Shown: piece after piece, positions 54,341 through 64,000 of the stretch
How positions within the stretch are numbered: the first letter of the stretch is position 1
Layout of the letters: the number at the start of each line of letters is the position of its first letter
Assembly: GCF_025562715.2 (NCBI RefSeq)
Contig: NZ_JAPFCC010000001.1
Location: 3,490,501-3,554,500 of the forward strand
Direction of reading: 5' to 3'
DNA from: Endozoicomonas gorgoniicola
GTDB taxonomy: Bacteria > Pseudomonadota > Gammaproteobacteria > Pseudomonadales > Endozoicomonadaceae
Length of the DNA stretch: 64,000 nt
Translations under genes and position numbers: made by a program
The notes under the pieces: generated by a model
Told to the model about the DNA's origin: nothing
Databases searched by the model: none
Seen by the model: only the letters and a program-made list of their open reading frames with translations

Positions 54341-55792
54341 TCAAAGCGGAAACTGTGTCAACTCCACACCATTCAACATCAGCAACCCATCTTCCAGAGC
54401 CATTTTCAGGGTTCTGCTTTCCTGCCAGACCGCTTTAGCCTGCTGCATGCTGTTCAGGCATTGCATCTGCTCACCGGAATCCTGAAATTGCAGACAGGAA
54501 GCGGTAAGGAAGTCACCACTGTTCACCATGGTCTGACACATGGAAGTGTAAAGTACCGCTTCCGCTGGCTTCCCGCCCTGCTCCTGAACCATTTGCTGAG
54601 GAATATATTCACAGCCCCAGTCCAGCAGCTCATCGGACAAATGAACAGAAGCAGACACAGCCAGCGACTGCATCGCTGCATGAGTCATCAGGCTTTCTTC
54701 TATCGGTGTCTGAGGTGGGTTATCCAGAAACTGTTCTACAAATGCTTTAGTTTTGTCTGTACCTGTCAGATCAAAGGCAAAAGAAAAATGTCCTTTGCTG
54801 GTCTGTACCGAGACTTCATCAACCGCAATACGTGGCTGAGTACTGATTAAATCCCGTAACCACAGACCAGCATCGTCAACCGACATGACCTGTTCAGCAT
54901 CACCGCGCCCCAGCAGTTCAGGGATACGTTCAAGCAGATTCCTGTCAAGATTTTCCACGCTGGAACTGATGCTTAACCCTTCAATCAGATTATCCAGCCC
55001 CTGGTCGGACAATAGCGGAACAGTCACTGAGCCAGTACTCATGACCATATGACTGCTCAGCTGGTCATTAGCCGTTGTCTGCTCACCTTCAGCCTGAAAG
55101 TTATCCACAACCAGCAATACATCGGAAGAAACGGAAGGCACAGAGTAAGAGACTTCCGGAGCCGTCATGGACCAGCTCTGTTCATGGGTACTGAATTCCA
55201 CCACCGGAGAATTCATGGCCATGCGAAACAGGGGCTCACTGTTTTCATGCACCGTCCAGACCAGAGGTTCCATATCCACAGCAACGGTTCCGGAGCCCTG
55301 GCTGGTCAGCTGCCCCTCTGCTGGGTCAACCTGTAAAGTCAGCACCGATTCCGGATCCAGAGGCCATTCAATACCTTCTGTGGTCAGTCTGGCGGATACG
55401 GAACCGTTCAGATTCATAGAACCACTGATGGTTCCGGGCATGGTAAAACGAACACCCTGCTCATACGTGTAATAGTTAACGTCCAGATCACCGGAGATCA
55501 TGCCCGGCACAGAAAACAGAGAGCCATGATTCAGAGTACCGGTCAGTTCCAGCGCCTGACCGTTAATCTTGCGCAAGCCCGTTCCCTGAAGTGTCAGTTC
55601 CAGATCCGTACTGCCATAACCCCGACTGATGGACAGGTTTTCAACACGATAGTCGTGCTGCTCTGCCAGATTGACCAGATCATTCTTCAAACGGCTTTCA
55701 AGAATAAAACCGTTCAGGGCTGGCATACCCAGTACCGCCAGGCCTGCCAGTCCGGCCATACCGGATATCCATAATTTTTTTGTATTCGTCAT
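54341..55792 (-). CDS. DUF945 family protein (YdgA-like)
   Basis: 483 residues with an N-terminal membrane anchor (LWISGMAGLAGLAVLGMPALNGF). The rest is beta-rich and periplasmic (YRVENLSISRGYGSTDLELTLQG). The C-terminal part has LDWGCEYIPQQMVQ and LKMALEDGLLMLNGVEL. This layout and the end NGVELTQFPL match YdgA/YihF-type DUF945 proteins, whose function is not known. It follows the lytic transglycosylase gene by 14 bp, so both are likely in the ligA transcript. Confidence 0.8.
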   Translation of the reverse strand: MTNTKKLWISGMAGLAGLAVLGMPALNGFILESRLKNDLVNLAEQHDYRVENLSISRGYGSTDLELTLQGTGLRKINGQALELTGTLNHGSLFSVPGMISGDLDVNYYTYEQGVRFTMPGTISGSMNLNGSVSARLTTEGIEWPLDPESVLTLQVDPAEGQLTSQGSGTVAVDMEPLVWTVHENSEPLFRMAMNSPVVEFSTHEQSWSMTAPEVSYSVPSVSSDVLLVVDNFQAEGEQTTANDQLSSHMVMSTGSVTVPLLSDQGLDNLIEGLSISSSVENLDRNLLERIPELLGRGDAEQVMSVDDAGLWLRDLISTQPRIAVDEVSVQTSKGHFSFAFDLTGTDKTKAFVEQFLDNPPQTPIEESLMTHAAMQSLAVSASVHLSDELLDWGCEYIPQQMVQEQGGKPAEAVLYTSMCQTMVNSGDFLTASCLQFQDSGEQMQCLNSMQQAKAVWQESRTLKMALEDGLLMLNGVELTQFPL

Positions 55793-55806
55793 TGATTACT
55801 TCTTAC

Positions 55807-56436
55807 TTATAGTTTGCAGCGACGCAGTTGCTCGCCATAATTACTGGCCCGACTCTTTACACGTCGTGCCGTATTCATCAGCCATGGCTTACTCTTGTGA
55901 GTACCACGGCGATACCCCCCCATACCTTCGTGATAGTTGAGATACAACTGATCAGCCCGCCACAGGGATACCCCATTCACACGACGGGCTTTATTGGTGT
56001 ACCAGCCAATAAAATCAATTGCGTCAGCAAAGTCATCACGGCTTTTAAACCAGCCTCCGGTTTCATCCAGATATTCCTGCCAGGTACCGTCCTGCGCCTG
56101 GGCATAACCATAGGCTGAAGATTTACGCGGTAGCGGAATAAACAGGAAGTAAGGGCGAGGCGGCCGAACGTTGTGTCTGAAGCTGGATTCCTGATACATA
56201 ATCGCCATCTGTACCTGCACAGGGGTTCCCCACTTCTTCTGGGATTTTTTTGCCGCCTTATACCAGCTGGGCTTTTCTCTGAAGATGCTACACAGGTTAT
56301 GCCTGTCAGAAGGCGGAGCCGTACTACTGCACCCGCTTAACAGCAGGCTGATCAACAGGATCAGCCCCCCCAGTTTCTTAGTGTGGCTATTTTTAGAAAA
56401 GCTTTTTCTTAAGAACAAGGCCGATATTTGTATCAT
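55807..56436 (-). CDS. Lytic transglycosylase (SLT domain) lipoprotein
   Basis: 209 residues. A lipobox (LLISLLLSGCSS) near residues 27-38 marks an outer-membrane lipoprotein. The SLT-like fold has MAIMYQESSFRHNVRP with the catalytic Glu, SAYGYAQAQDGTWQEY, and the late LYLNYHEGMGGYRRGT. It would cleave the glycan strands of peptidoglycan. Its ATG overlaps the ligA stop in an ATGA arrangement (56433-56436). Confidence 0.85.
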   Translation of the reverse strand: MIQISALFLRKSFSKNSHTKKLGGLILLISLLLSGCSSTAPPSDRHNLCSIFREKPSWYKAAKKSQKKWGTPVQVQMAIMYQESSFRHNVRPPRPYFLFIPLPRKSSAYGYAQAQDGTWQEYLDETGGWFKSRDDFADAIDFIGWYTNKARRVNGVSLWRADQLYLNYHEGMGGYRRGTHKSKPWLMNTARRVKSRASNYGEQLRRCKL

Positions 56437-58487
56437 TCAACGCCCCAGTCCGCTTTCAGTGCTATGAAATCGTCTTCGGAAATCACTTTAACCCCAAGAT
56501 TCTGTGCTTTGGTTAACTTCGATCCTGCTTTTTCTCCGGCCAGCAATACGGTGGTTTTTGCTGAAACAGACCCGGATACCTTAGCGCCCAGTTGTTGCAG
56601 AATCTCTTTTCCCTGATCTCTGGTCATAGAATGCAGGGAGCCGGTCAATACCCAGGTTTCTCCGGCCAGTGGTTGTGCTACGTCTTCAGCCGGTGCTTCA
56701 ATAGCGGCCCATGTAACCCCCTGCTCCAGCAGTTCTGCAATCACGTCCTTATTATGAGGCTGACGGAAAAATTTCTCGATATGCGACGCCACAACAGGAC
56801 CCACATCATCAACAGTTTGCAGATCATCAACACAGGCTGAACGAATGGCTTCCAGTTCTTTATAGTGGCTGACCAGACTGCGTGCCGTCGCCTCTCCCAC
56901 TTCCCGAATACCCAGAGAATAAATAAAACGGGCAAGGGTTGTCGTACGACTGCGATCCAGGGCATTAATCAGGTTGGTGGCTGACTTTTTACCCATTCGC
57001 TCCAGGCCGGAAACCTGTTCTACCGTCAGTTTGTAGAGGTCGGCAACGGTATTAATCAGGCCTTTTGCCACCAGCTGGTCCACCAGTTTATCGCCCAGCC
57101 CTTCAATATCCAGCGCCTTGCGGGACGCATAATGCTTAATGGCTTCCTTACGCTGCGCGGAACAGAACAAACCACCGGAACAACGTGCCGATGCTTCACC
57201 TTCATCCTGCTCGATTTCAGAATCACACACCGGACAGGTGTCCGGCATAACAACATCTCGCAGCTGATCGTCTGAAGGCCGGCGGGAATGAACAACACCC
57301 ACCACTTTAGGGATAACATCACCCGCCCGATGCACAATGACCGTATCACCTATTTTCAGATCGAGGCGGATAATTTCATCCATATTGTGCAACGTGGCAT
57401 TACTGACCGTAACGCCCCCCACAAACACAGGCTCCAGTCTGGCGACAGGCGTTACCGCACCAGTTCGCCCCACCTGAAACTCAACGTCTTTCAGCAGGGT
57501 CATCTCTTCCTGCGCTGGAAACTTGCGGGCAATCGCCCAGCGTGGTGCGCGAGCCACAAAACCCAGCTGTTCCTGCAAAGCCAGGTCATTTACCTTGTAG
57601 ACAATGCCGTCTATTTCATAAGGTAAACTCTGTCGTTTTTCTGCCAGCTGTCCGTAGTAATCTTCACAGGCTTTAATACCGGTGACGACCTGCATTTCAG
57701 GGTTAATGCGCAGCCCCCACTGACTGAACTGTTCCAGAATGTCAGCGTGTTTATCAGGCAGGCTACCCCCTTCGACAATACCGGCACTGTAACAGTACAT
57801 ATCCAGAGGACGACGTGCCGTCACTCTGGAATCCAGCTGCCGCAAACTGCCCGCAGCCGCATTACGGGGATTGACAAAGACCTTTTCTTCTCTGGCACGG
57901 GCGCGGGCATTCATCGTTTCAAAACCGGCTTTGGGCATGAAGATTTCACCGCGCACTTCCAGCCGTTCAGGCCAGCCTTTCCCCATGAGTTTAAGCGGTA
58001 TGGATGAAATAGTCCGAACATTCTGGGTGATATCTTCCCCGGTGGTACCGTCACCACGGGTAGCACCACGAACCAGAATGCCATTCTCGTACAGCAAACT
58101 GACGGCAATACCATCCAGCTTGGGTTCACAGGCGTATTCGATATCAGCCGTAGCGGTCAGACGCTCTTTTACACGACGGTTAAAATCCTGCAGGTCGGCT
58201 TCATCGAAGGCATTATCCAGCGACAGCATCGGCAGTTCATGACGAACCTGACCAAACTCTTTCAGGGGGGCAGCACCGACACGCTGAGTAGGAGAATCTC
58301 CGGTGATCAATTCCGGATTGTCGGTTTCCAGTTGTTTCAGGCGTTGCAGTAACTGGTCGTAAGCGGCGTCACTGATCTGTGGATCATCCAGCACGTAATA
58401 ACGATGGTTGTGGTGGTTAATCTGCTGACGCAGGTCCTGAATTTCCTGCTCAACATCTTCCTGAGAGAATAGATTTAGGTCAGTCAT
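56433..58487 (-). CDS. ligA: NAD-dependent DNA ligase LigA
   Basis: 684 residues from the ATG at 58487, preferred over a longer frame from 58598 because it matches the usual start (NLFSQEDVEQEIQDLRQQIN). The adenylation Lys is in CEPKLDGIAVS. The cysteine zinc finger, HhH repeats and a BRCT domain at the C-terminus (GETWVLTGSLHSMTRDQ) are all present. It seals nicks using NAD. It comes after zipA and before the transglycosylase, the usual order in this group. Confidence 0.97.
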   Translation of the reverse strand: MTDLNLFSQEDVEQEIQDLRQQINHHNHRYYVLDDPQISDAAYDQLLQRLKQLETDNPELITGDSPTQRVGAAPLKEFGQVRHELPMLSLDNAFDEADLQDFNRRVKERLTATADIEYACEPKLDGIAVSLLYENGILVRGATRGDGTTGEDITQNVRTISSIPLKLMGKGWPERLEVRGEIFMPKAGFETMNARARAREEKVFVNPRNAAAGSLRQLDSRVTARRPLDMYCYSAGIVEGGSLPDKHADILEQFSQWGLRINPEMQVVTGIKACEDYYGQLAEKRQSLPYEIDGIVYKVNDLALQEQLGFVARAPRWAIARKFPAQEEMTLLKDVEFQVGRTGAVTPVARLEPVFVGGVTVSNATLHNMDEIIRLDLKIGDTVIVHRAGDVIPKVVGVVHSRRPSDDQLRDVVMPDTCPVCDSEIEQDEGEASARCSGGLFCSAQRKEAIKHYASRKALDIEGLGDKLVDQLVAKGLINTVADLYKLTVEQVSGLERMGKKSATNLINALDRSRTTTLARFIYSLGIREVGEATARSLVSHYKELEAIRSACVDDLQTVDDVGPVVASHIEKFFRQPHNKDVIAELLEQGVTWAAIEAPAEDVAQPLAGETWVLTGSLHSMTRDQGKEILQQLGAKVSGSVSAKTTVLLAGEKAGSKLTKAQNLGVKVISEDDFIALKADWGVE

Positions 58488-58554
58488 GGTCCGGGAGAGT
58501 ATTAAAGCCCCGTCTTTTAAATAACATTTAACAACGACGGGGCTGACAAGAGAA

Positions 58555-59580
58555 TTAGTGAGAAAGCTTGATCGCCAGCTGCTTACGTTCGTAATCACGA
58601 ATGCGCTGGCGACAATGCTCCAGTGTCTGCTGGGTCATTACACTCATATTCTCATCCTTGAGTTCACCGCCAAGATCCAGTGCCAGCTGCTTTGCAGTTT
58701 CTTCCATCTGGGCAAAGGCTTTCTGCGGTGCTTCCGGTCCGGGCAGGCACAGAAACAGGCTGAGAATCGTCGTTTCTGTCGCTTCCATCTGTTCGATATC
58801 AAACGTACCCGGTTTTACACCGTTGGCAAGGCTGAACTGTATCTGTCCACTGCCGTCTTTGCTGCTGTAGCGATGGAAAATCGACCGATCACCAAAGCGC
58901 ATGCCAGCCGTCAGTACACTTTGCAGCAGGCGGGTACCATCAAACAGCTCATTGTTTTTAGCCAGCACGTTAATGACGATCACTTCTTCAATAGCAGGGC
59001 GGTCAGACAGCTTTTCCTTGTCCTTTTCCACCTTCCTGACAGGTCGTTGCTTAGCCCTTGTCTCTGGAGCAGCAGGCTCAGCCATCGCTGCTACGGAGTC
59101 TGCACCATCCCGGATTTTATGCTGTAAAGGCTTAATCTCATCCATCGGTTGTGGCTGGTCATCGACAGAAGGTGCAGCAGGCTGTTCAAACCCGGTCTCC
59201 ACGTTTCCTGCACGACCACTGGCTAACGGCTCGGACAGATCCAGCCCTGGTTCAATGGCTGAGCCAAAGTCCATGCTGTCAAAATCCGGTTCGATACGGT
59301 CAAAACGATTTGACCGATCTTCCCTGCGTACACGTTTTGGTGCATCAGACTCAACCGCCTCAGTTTCTGGCAGTTCATCCTGCGCACTGGTGGGACGCGC
59401 GCCGCCATTGGGCAGCTCACTGGAAAATGACTCGTCGTAGCCTTTTACTTCTTCAATTCCAAACGTCAACTCAGAGGCTCGTTTACGAGCCAGACGCATA
59501 CGGCGGTATCCATCAATAATTACTCCAATAATGACGATAACTCCGATTACTATCAGCCACTCTCGTAAACTCATGTCCAT
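58555..59580 (-). CDS. zipA: Cell division protein ZipA
   Basis: 341 residues (339 from the second ATG). One N-terminal membrane helix (LREWLIVIGVIVIIGVIIDG), an acidic and Pro-rich linker (about 40-200), and the C-terminal FtsZ-binding domain with VINVLAKNNELFDGTRLLQ, FHRYSSKDGSGQIQFSLANG and LCLPGPEAP. ZipA tethers FtsZ to the membrane at the division site. It lies between smc and ligA, the conserved gammaproteobacterial order. Confidence 0.95.
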   Translation of the reverse strand: MDMSLREWLIVIGVIVIIGVIIDGYRRMRLARKRASELTFGIEEVKGYDESFSSELPNGGARPTSAQDELPETEAVESDAPKRVRREDRSNRFDRIEPDFDSMDFGSAIEPGLDLSEPLASGRAGNVETGFEQPAAPSVDDQPQPMDEIKPLQHKIRDGADSVAAMAEPAAPETRAKQRPVRKVEKDKEKLSDRPAIEEVIVINVLAKNNELFDGTRLLQSVLTAGMRFGDRSIFHRYSSKDGSGQIQFSLANGVKPGTFDIEQMEATETTILSLFLCLPGPEAPQKAFAQMEETAKQLALDLGGELKDENMSVMTQQTLEHCRQRIRDYERKQLAIKLSH

Positions 59581-59748
59581 GCCATCCGTCTTACCGCACT
59601 TTCCGGTTGCTCAGTGCTTACTACCTGACTCCCGAACCGGAAAAATAAGGTGTATTTCATTCAATGGTACATCAAAAATACATGAATCGGACTACCTTGA
59701 AAGCAATACACGACCATGTTGTTATACTACATTACTGCTACACCGCTA

Positions 59749-62700
59749 CTACATTGCAGCCATAGCAGCTGCTTCTTCAATATCCACAGACACCGGCCGG
59801 GAAACTCCAGGCTCCTGCATGGTAACCCCCACCAGCTGATTAGCCGCCTGCATTGCAATCTTGTTGTGGGTGATGTAGATGAACTGTACCTTGTCACTCA
59901 TCTCCGACACCATTTTTGCATAGCGGCCAACGTTAGCGTCATCCAGTGGCGCATCCACCTCGTCCAGCATACAGAACGGCGATGGATTCAACTGGAAGAT
60001 GGCAAAAACCAGCGCAATGGCAGTCAGTGCCTTTTCCCCGCCGGATAACAGGTGGATAGTACTGTTCTTTTTACCGGGCGGCTGTGCCATGATCGCCACA
60101 CCGGTATCCAGCAGATCTTCGCCCGTCAGTTCCAGATAAGCCCGGCCTCCGCCGAACACTCTGGGAAACAGATCCTGCAGACCTGAATTTACCTTATCAA
60201 AGGTATTCTTGAAACGTTGCCGGGTTTCCCGGTCAATCTTCCTGATTGCATTCTCTAACGTTTCCAGCGCAGATTCCAGATCTTCGTTCTGGGCGTCCAG
60301 ATAGTTTTTGCGTTCAGACTGGGTTTCATACTCTTCAATCGCTGCCAGATTGATCGCCCCAAGTCGTTCAATCCGAGCCTGCAGACGTTCCAGTTCATAC
60401 TCCCAGCCCTGCTCTGAAGCCTCTTCCGGCATATTAGCCAGCACCGTTTGCAGGTCAAACTGATCTTCTTTTAACTGTTCAGCCAGTGTCGTCCGGCGTA
60501 CCTGCATGCCCTGCCAGTCCATACGCAGTTTTTCCAGACGGGAACGGGCAGTCTGTGCTTTCTGCTCAGCGGCCTGACGCTCTTTCTCATATTGTTGCAG
60601 ATGCTGTTCAACCTTTTCCAGTTCACTGCGGGCGGTCTGCATGGCCTCTTCTTCTTCCAGCCGACGCGTCAGCAAAGCTTCCAGCTGCTCCTGTAATTCA
60701 CCTTCAGGTGAGTGGGATTCATTCAGGGAAGCCTGTAACAGTTCCCTTCGCTCACGCAGTTTAGTGGACTGCTGGCTCAGCCGTTCGATGGCTGCCCGCA
60801 ATGACATGACCTGACTGTTGATGCTCTGTTGTCGCAGTGCCAGCTGATGGGAACGCTCTTTATCGTGACGGGAGCGCTGTCGCACGTCTTCCAGCTTTTC
60901 ACGACAACGTTCACGTTTTTCCAGCAGTTCATCTTTATGACTGCTGTCGTATTCCATAAGGTCCAGAGCTTCCTGCAATTTCAGGCGGGATTCATTCACT
61001 TGCTCCTGCTCAAGCAATTGCTGTTCCCGACAATCCGCCAGTTCCTGCTCCAGACGCCTGCGTCGCTCAGAAAACTGCTCCAACCGGACTTTGCGCCCCT
61101 GTAAGTCAGCACGCACTTCACCCTGCTGCCGGTTCAGATCAGACAACTGCTGTTGAATTTCCTTACGGAGACTTTCCAGAACATCGCCCTTCTCTCTGTG
61201 GTTTTGCAGGTCCTCGGCCAACTGTTCGAGAGTCTGCTCCAACTGTTCCAGTTTAATGGTCAGCGCTTCCAGCTCCTGCTGCCGTTCAAGCACCCCCGAG
61301 CTGTTATCGGCACTGCGATTAACCCGCAGCCAGCTGCGGGACAGCCAGATACCTTCCGGGGTAATGATCGATTCATGGGGTTCCAGTGACGCACGCAGCC
61401 CTAACGCTTTGTCCAGCGATTCACAGGTAAAAATACCGGCCAGCAATGGCAGGGCTTCACTACCAGCCACCACTTTACTGGCCAGAGCCACCAGCCCCGA
61501 TTTATCCGCCTGCGGTGTTACGGTCTGGCTGGAATCCAGCAATATGGCTGAACCCTGTTCCAGATTACCGAGAAAACTGGCAACCGGATCAAAGCCATCG
61601 ACACATAATGCCTGCAAACTGTCGCCCAAAACCGTTTCCATGGCCAGCTCCCAGCCACTGTCCACCTGCAGTTTTTCTGCCAGCCGGGGACGGTTCTGCA
61701 ACCCATGTTCTTCCATCCACACCAGTACGCCGGTATCCTGCCCCATGGCGGCCTGTTGCAAGGCTTCCAGAGAGGCATGCCGACCACGCAGGGTACTGAG
61801 TTCAGAACGGCTGCGATCACGCTGCTCCAGTCGTTCATCCACTGCCGTACGATTCTGTTCGATTTCGGTCAGGGTATCTTCCTGACGCAGTTCCTGAGTC
61901 TCACGCGTCATTTCCAGTTCGGTCAGACGCTCAGCCAGCAGTTCAATTTCTTCCTGGTCTTCACCACCGCCAAGGCCATCCAGTTCGCCTTTCAGGCGCT
62001 GGTCTCGCTCGGACAGACGCTGAATCACCTGTTCAGCGTGTTGAATGCGGGACTGTTCGACTTCTGCCGTACGACGAGGTTCATGGGAACGCTGGTTAAA
62101 CTGATCCCATTCCTGCTGCAGCCGGTGCATCTCTTCTTCCGCCTGAGCCAGCGCATCACCGGAACCGGCTTCCTGCTCCAGCAGCATTTCCAGCTCAGGT
62201 TCAATCTCCAGTTTCTCGGCTTCGAGCAGCTCCAGCTGTTCCTGATCATCCGCCATCTGTTCACGGGCTTCCTGCCAACTGTGTTCCAGCTGTTCAAGAT
62301 CATGACTCAGCTCTTTCGCCCGCTCTTCACGGTGGCGCAAAGTCTGCTCGATGCGGGTAACTTCATTGCCGGTGCCGTAGAATTTAGCCTGAGTCTCGTG
62401 GAAGTGATCGCTCAGTTCCATCTGCGCGGCACGGTCTTCCTCCGAACGGGCATCTGCTGAGCGCTGTTGGCTGACAGCTGCTTCCAGCTGAACTTCCAGC
62501 TCACTGATAACGTGTTCCTGAGACTTCGCACCTTCATCAATGGTTTTCCAGCGCAGTGCCTGCAACTGAGCCTTTTTCAGGCGCTCTTCGCCTTTAAATT
62601 CCTTATACTTTTCCGCAGCCTGTGCCTGACGCTGCAAATGTCCAAGACGCCGACCCAGCTCTTCACGCAGGTCAGTCAGACGTTCAAGGTTTTCATTGGT

Positions 62701-63258
62701 ACGACGAATGCGGTTTTCGGTTTCCCGCCTGCGTTCTTTGTATTTGGAGATGCCAGCGGCTTCTTCAATAAAGACGCGCAGTTCTTCCGGCTTGGATTCC
62801 ACCAGGTTGGACACGATCCCCTGACTGATGATGGCATAGCTGCGAGGTCCGAGACCTGTCCCCAGAAAGATATCCATTACATCCCGCCGACGACATTTGG
62901 TTCCGTTGAGGTAATAGAAATTCTTGGCTTCAGAGGTAAGCAGACGCTTCACGGAGATTTCGCTGAATGCCGCGTATTCTCCGGTCACCCGGCCTTCGTT
63001 GTTGTCAAAGACCAACTCAACCGACGCTTTGGCAGCCGGTTTGCGACTGTTTGACCCCTTGAAAATAACATCGGTCATGGACTCGCCACGCAGGTGCTTG
63101 GCGGAAGACTCGCCCATCACCCAGCGCACAGCGTCGATAATATTAGACTTACCGCACCCGTTAGGCCCGACCACACCACTCATATTGGAGGGAAAATGAA
63201 CCACGGTTGGGTCCACAAATGATTTGAAACCGGCCAGTTTGATCGATTTTAGACGCAT
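59749..63258 (-). CDS. smc: Chromosome segregation protein SMC
   Basis: 1169 residues. Walker A GPNGCGKSNIIDAVRWVMGE at the N-terminus, two long coiled coils split by a hinge near residues 520-650, and the C-terminal ABC signature LLSGGEKALTAIALVFA with Walker B FCMLDEVDAPLDD. SMC dimers with ScpA and ScpB condense and segregate DNA. It is 168 bp upstream of zipA in the same direction. Confidence 0.97.
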   Translation of the reverse strand: MRLKSIKLAGFKSFVDPTVVHFPSNMSGVVGPNGCGKSNIIDAVRWVMGESSAKHLRGESMTDVIFKGSNSRKPAAKASVELVFDNNEGRVTGEYAAFSEISVKRLLTSEAKNFYYLNGTKCRRRDVMDIFLGTGLGPRSYAIISQGIVSNLVESKPEELRVFIEEAAGISKYKERRRETENRIRRTNENLERLTDLREELGRRLGHLQRQAQAAEKYKEFKGEERLKKAQLQALRWKTIDEGAKSQEHVISELEVQLEAAVSQQRSADARSEEDRAAQMELSDHFHETQAKFYGTGNEVTRIEQTLRHREERAKELSHDLEQLEHSWQEAREQMADDQEQLELLEAEKLEIEPELEMLLEQEAGSGDALAQAEEEMHRLQQEWDQFNQRSHEPRRTAEVEQSRIQHAEQVIQRLSERDQRLKGELDGLGGGEDQEEIELLAERLTELEMTRETQELRQEDTLTEIEQNRTAVDERLEQRDRSRSELSTLRGRHASLEALQQAAMGQDTGVLVWMEEHGLQNRPRLAEKLQVDSGWELAMETVLGDSLQALCVDGFDPVASFLGNLEQGSAILLDSSQTVTPQADKSGLVALASKVVAGSEALPLLAGIFTCESLDKALGLRASLEPHESIITPEGIWLSRSWLRVNRSADNSSGVLERQQELEALTIKLEQLEQTLEQLAEDLQNHREKGDVLESLRKEIQQQLSDLNRQQGEVRADLQGRKVRLEQFSERRRRLEQELADCREQQLLEQEQVNESRLKLQEALDLMEYDSSHKDELLEKRERCREKLEDVRQRSRHDKERSHQLALRQQSINSQVMSLRAAIERLSQQSTKLRERRELLQASLNESHSPEGELQEQLEALLTRRLEEEEAMQTARSELEKVEQHLQQYEKERQAAEQKAQTARSRLEKLRMDWQGMQVRRTTLAEQLKEDQFDLQTVLANMPEEASEQGWEYELERLQARIERLGAINLAAIEEYETQSERKNYLDAQNEDLESALETLENAIRKIDRETRQRFKNTFDKVNSGLQDLFPRVFGGGRAYLELTGEDLLDTGVAIMAQPPGKKNSTIHLLSGGEKALTAIALVFAIFQLNPSPFCMLDEVDAPLDDANVGRYAKMVSEMSDKVQFIYITHNKIAMQAANQLVGVTMQEPGVSRPVSVDIEEAAAMAAM

Positions 63259-63540
63259 CTTATCCTTTAGCTCATCGCTTTCGGGGCCACAGCATGCCGC
63301 CTCGCGGCCCCCATTCCCTGTCCTCGAGTGTTGCCTGGATCACCTACTGACGTATTGAACGAATCAAGTCTGATGACGTTCAGCAACATTTTGCTGCCAA
63401 AAGCCTTAACTTTCAGAGTGTACACAGGATTAGACTAACAGGAAAAGTCGTTAAATCCGAAAAGATAAGACCAGATGATGGAAAAGTAGTTCAGAAGCGG
63501 TTGTAAACCGCATCTATGCGGTCTGTTACGTTTAGCTGAA

Positions 63541-64000
63541 CTAGCAAAAAAGTGCTATGACTTCTTCAGCTGTCTTTAAGGTTTCATTGTCGTTATAGTG
63601 TGGATTTATAGTGATTTTTAACTCATTAGGTGGCCCTTGTCTCCATTCACTTTCCTCTGGATTCAAAAATCTATATGGCCAGACCACTCCCACAATATAA
63701 TCATTCAAAATTGGGTGAGTAAAGTTTACATCACAGATATTTTGCGCCAAATGGGGATGATAGTGGGATATTGAGGGATGCAGGTTATTCGGATTAGCAT
63801 AGCCCCTGAAGCAGGTTGCATTGATCAGGTACACGTATCCAACAGTGCCGAAGTTAGAAAAAAACCAGCCAGCAACATGAGAACAGATACTTGAAGAAAC
63901 CCCTGCACTGGCGTTATGAAATCGGGTTGCCCCGGATGAAGGCGCACATAACAAACCCAGCCTGGTCTCCGGGTCGACTAAAGGATCAGGGGTAAAAATC
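63541..64000 (-). CDS. C-terminal part of an enterotoxin-like ADP-ribosyltransferase (runs off the right edge)
   Basis: The frame is open across the right edge; the last ~153 codons are in the window. The pattern GVSSSICSHVAGWFF, then GYVYLINATCF, then HYHPHLAQNICDV and YIVGVVWPY follows the order of heat-labile/cholera enterotoxin A chains: the STS strand, the Y-I-Y-V core strand, the ExE strand and the closing strand. The strand that should carry ExE reads AQN, so the catalytic Glu pair may be lost. The tail (about 40 residues) is unassigned. The N-terminal Arg motif is outside. Family call is by pattern only. Confidence 0.45.
   Translation of the reverse strand, partial: IFTPDPLVDPETRLGLLCAPSSGATRFHNASAGVSSSICSHVAGWFFSNFGTVGYVYLINATCFRGYANPNNLHPSISHYHPHLAQNICDVNFTHPILNDYIVGVVWPYRFLNPEESEWRQGPPNELKITINPHYNDNETLKTAEEVIALFC

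Noticed and set aside
1..64000. tRNA or rRNA genes
   Set aside because: No cloverleaf-like sequence or rRNA segment was recognised by eye in the intergenic regions. A tRNA scan would be decisive.

Overview
The window looks like a chromosomal stretch from a marine, host-associated gammaproteobacterium, most probably Endozoicomonas or a close relative. I infer this from three things: the gammaproteobacterial housekeeping order (tldD, yhdP, rng, maf, mreD, mreC, mreB on the minus strand, then gatCAB on the plus strand); the presence of eukaryote-like genes (two protein kinases, a serpin, a toxin-like ADP-ribosyltransferase fragment, a GH99-like glycosidase, a coiled-coil effector candidate); and many insertion sequences. 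No species can be proven from this DNA alone.

Layout. 1-10.35 kb: tldD start, a secreted Ser-Asp-repeat protein, then the yhdP/rng/maf/mreDCB cluster. mreC appears to start at a non-canonical ATC codon. 10.6-14.04 kb: an accessory island between mreB and gatC, bracketed by 38-bp imperfect inverted repeats next to a 40-bp perfect palindrome. It carries an unknown secreted protein, a secreted serpin with a zinc-ribbon-like N-terminus, and a tnpB-less IS200/IS605-type element with omega-RNA-like structure. 14.2-17.5 kb: gatCAB. 17.6-32.9 kb: accessory genes, with a kinase gene split by IS30, a secreted HAD protein, an IS200 stub, a GH99-like enzyme, a second enolase, a STAS protein, a dms operon whose dmsA is truncated and split by an ISL3 element, and a second IS30 copy splitting another secreted-protein gene. 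33-41 kb: NYN protein, AbgT transporter, uraA split by an IS1634-like element, upp and an HGPRT. 41-48 kb: a coiled-coil protein with an ActA-like FPPPP motif, a transporter, small housekeeping genes, and an apparently active kinase whose N-terminus carries a Src-SH3-type ligand. 48-59.6 kb: gdx/sugE, a dicarboxylate symporter behind two FNR-like boxes, lpxL-like, trmO, an unknown secreted protein, yheU, DUF945, a lytic transglycosylase lipoprotein, ligA and zipA. 59.7-63.3 kb: smc. The right edge carries the C-terminal part of an enterotoxin-like ADP-ribosyltransferase.

How it fits together. The backbone is ordinary: cell shape and division (mreBCD, zipA, smc), tRNA-dependent amidation (gatCAB), DNA ligation, uracil/purine salvage and envelope upkeep. 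Layered on it are genes suited to contact with an animal host: kinases, SH3- and EVH1-ligand mimicry, a protease inhibitor and host-glycan cleavage. Four genes (kinase, dmsA, unknown secreted protein, uraA) are each broken by one IS. In every case removing the element and one target duplication restores the reading frame exactly, so the damage is recent.
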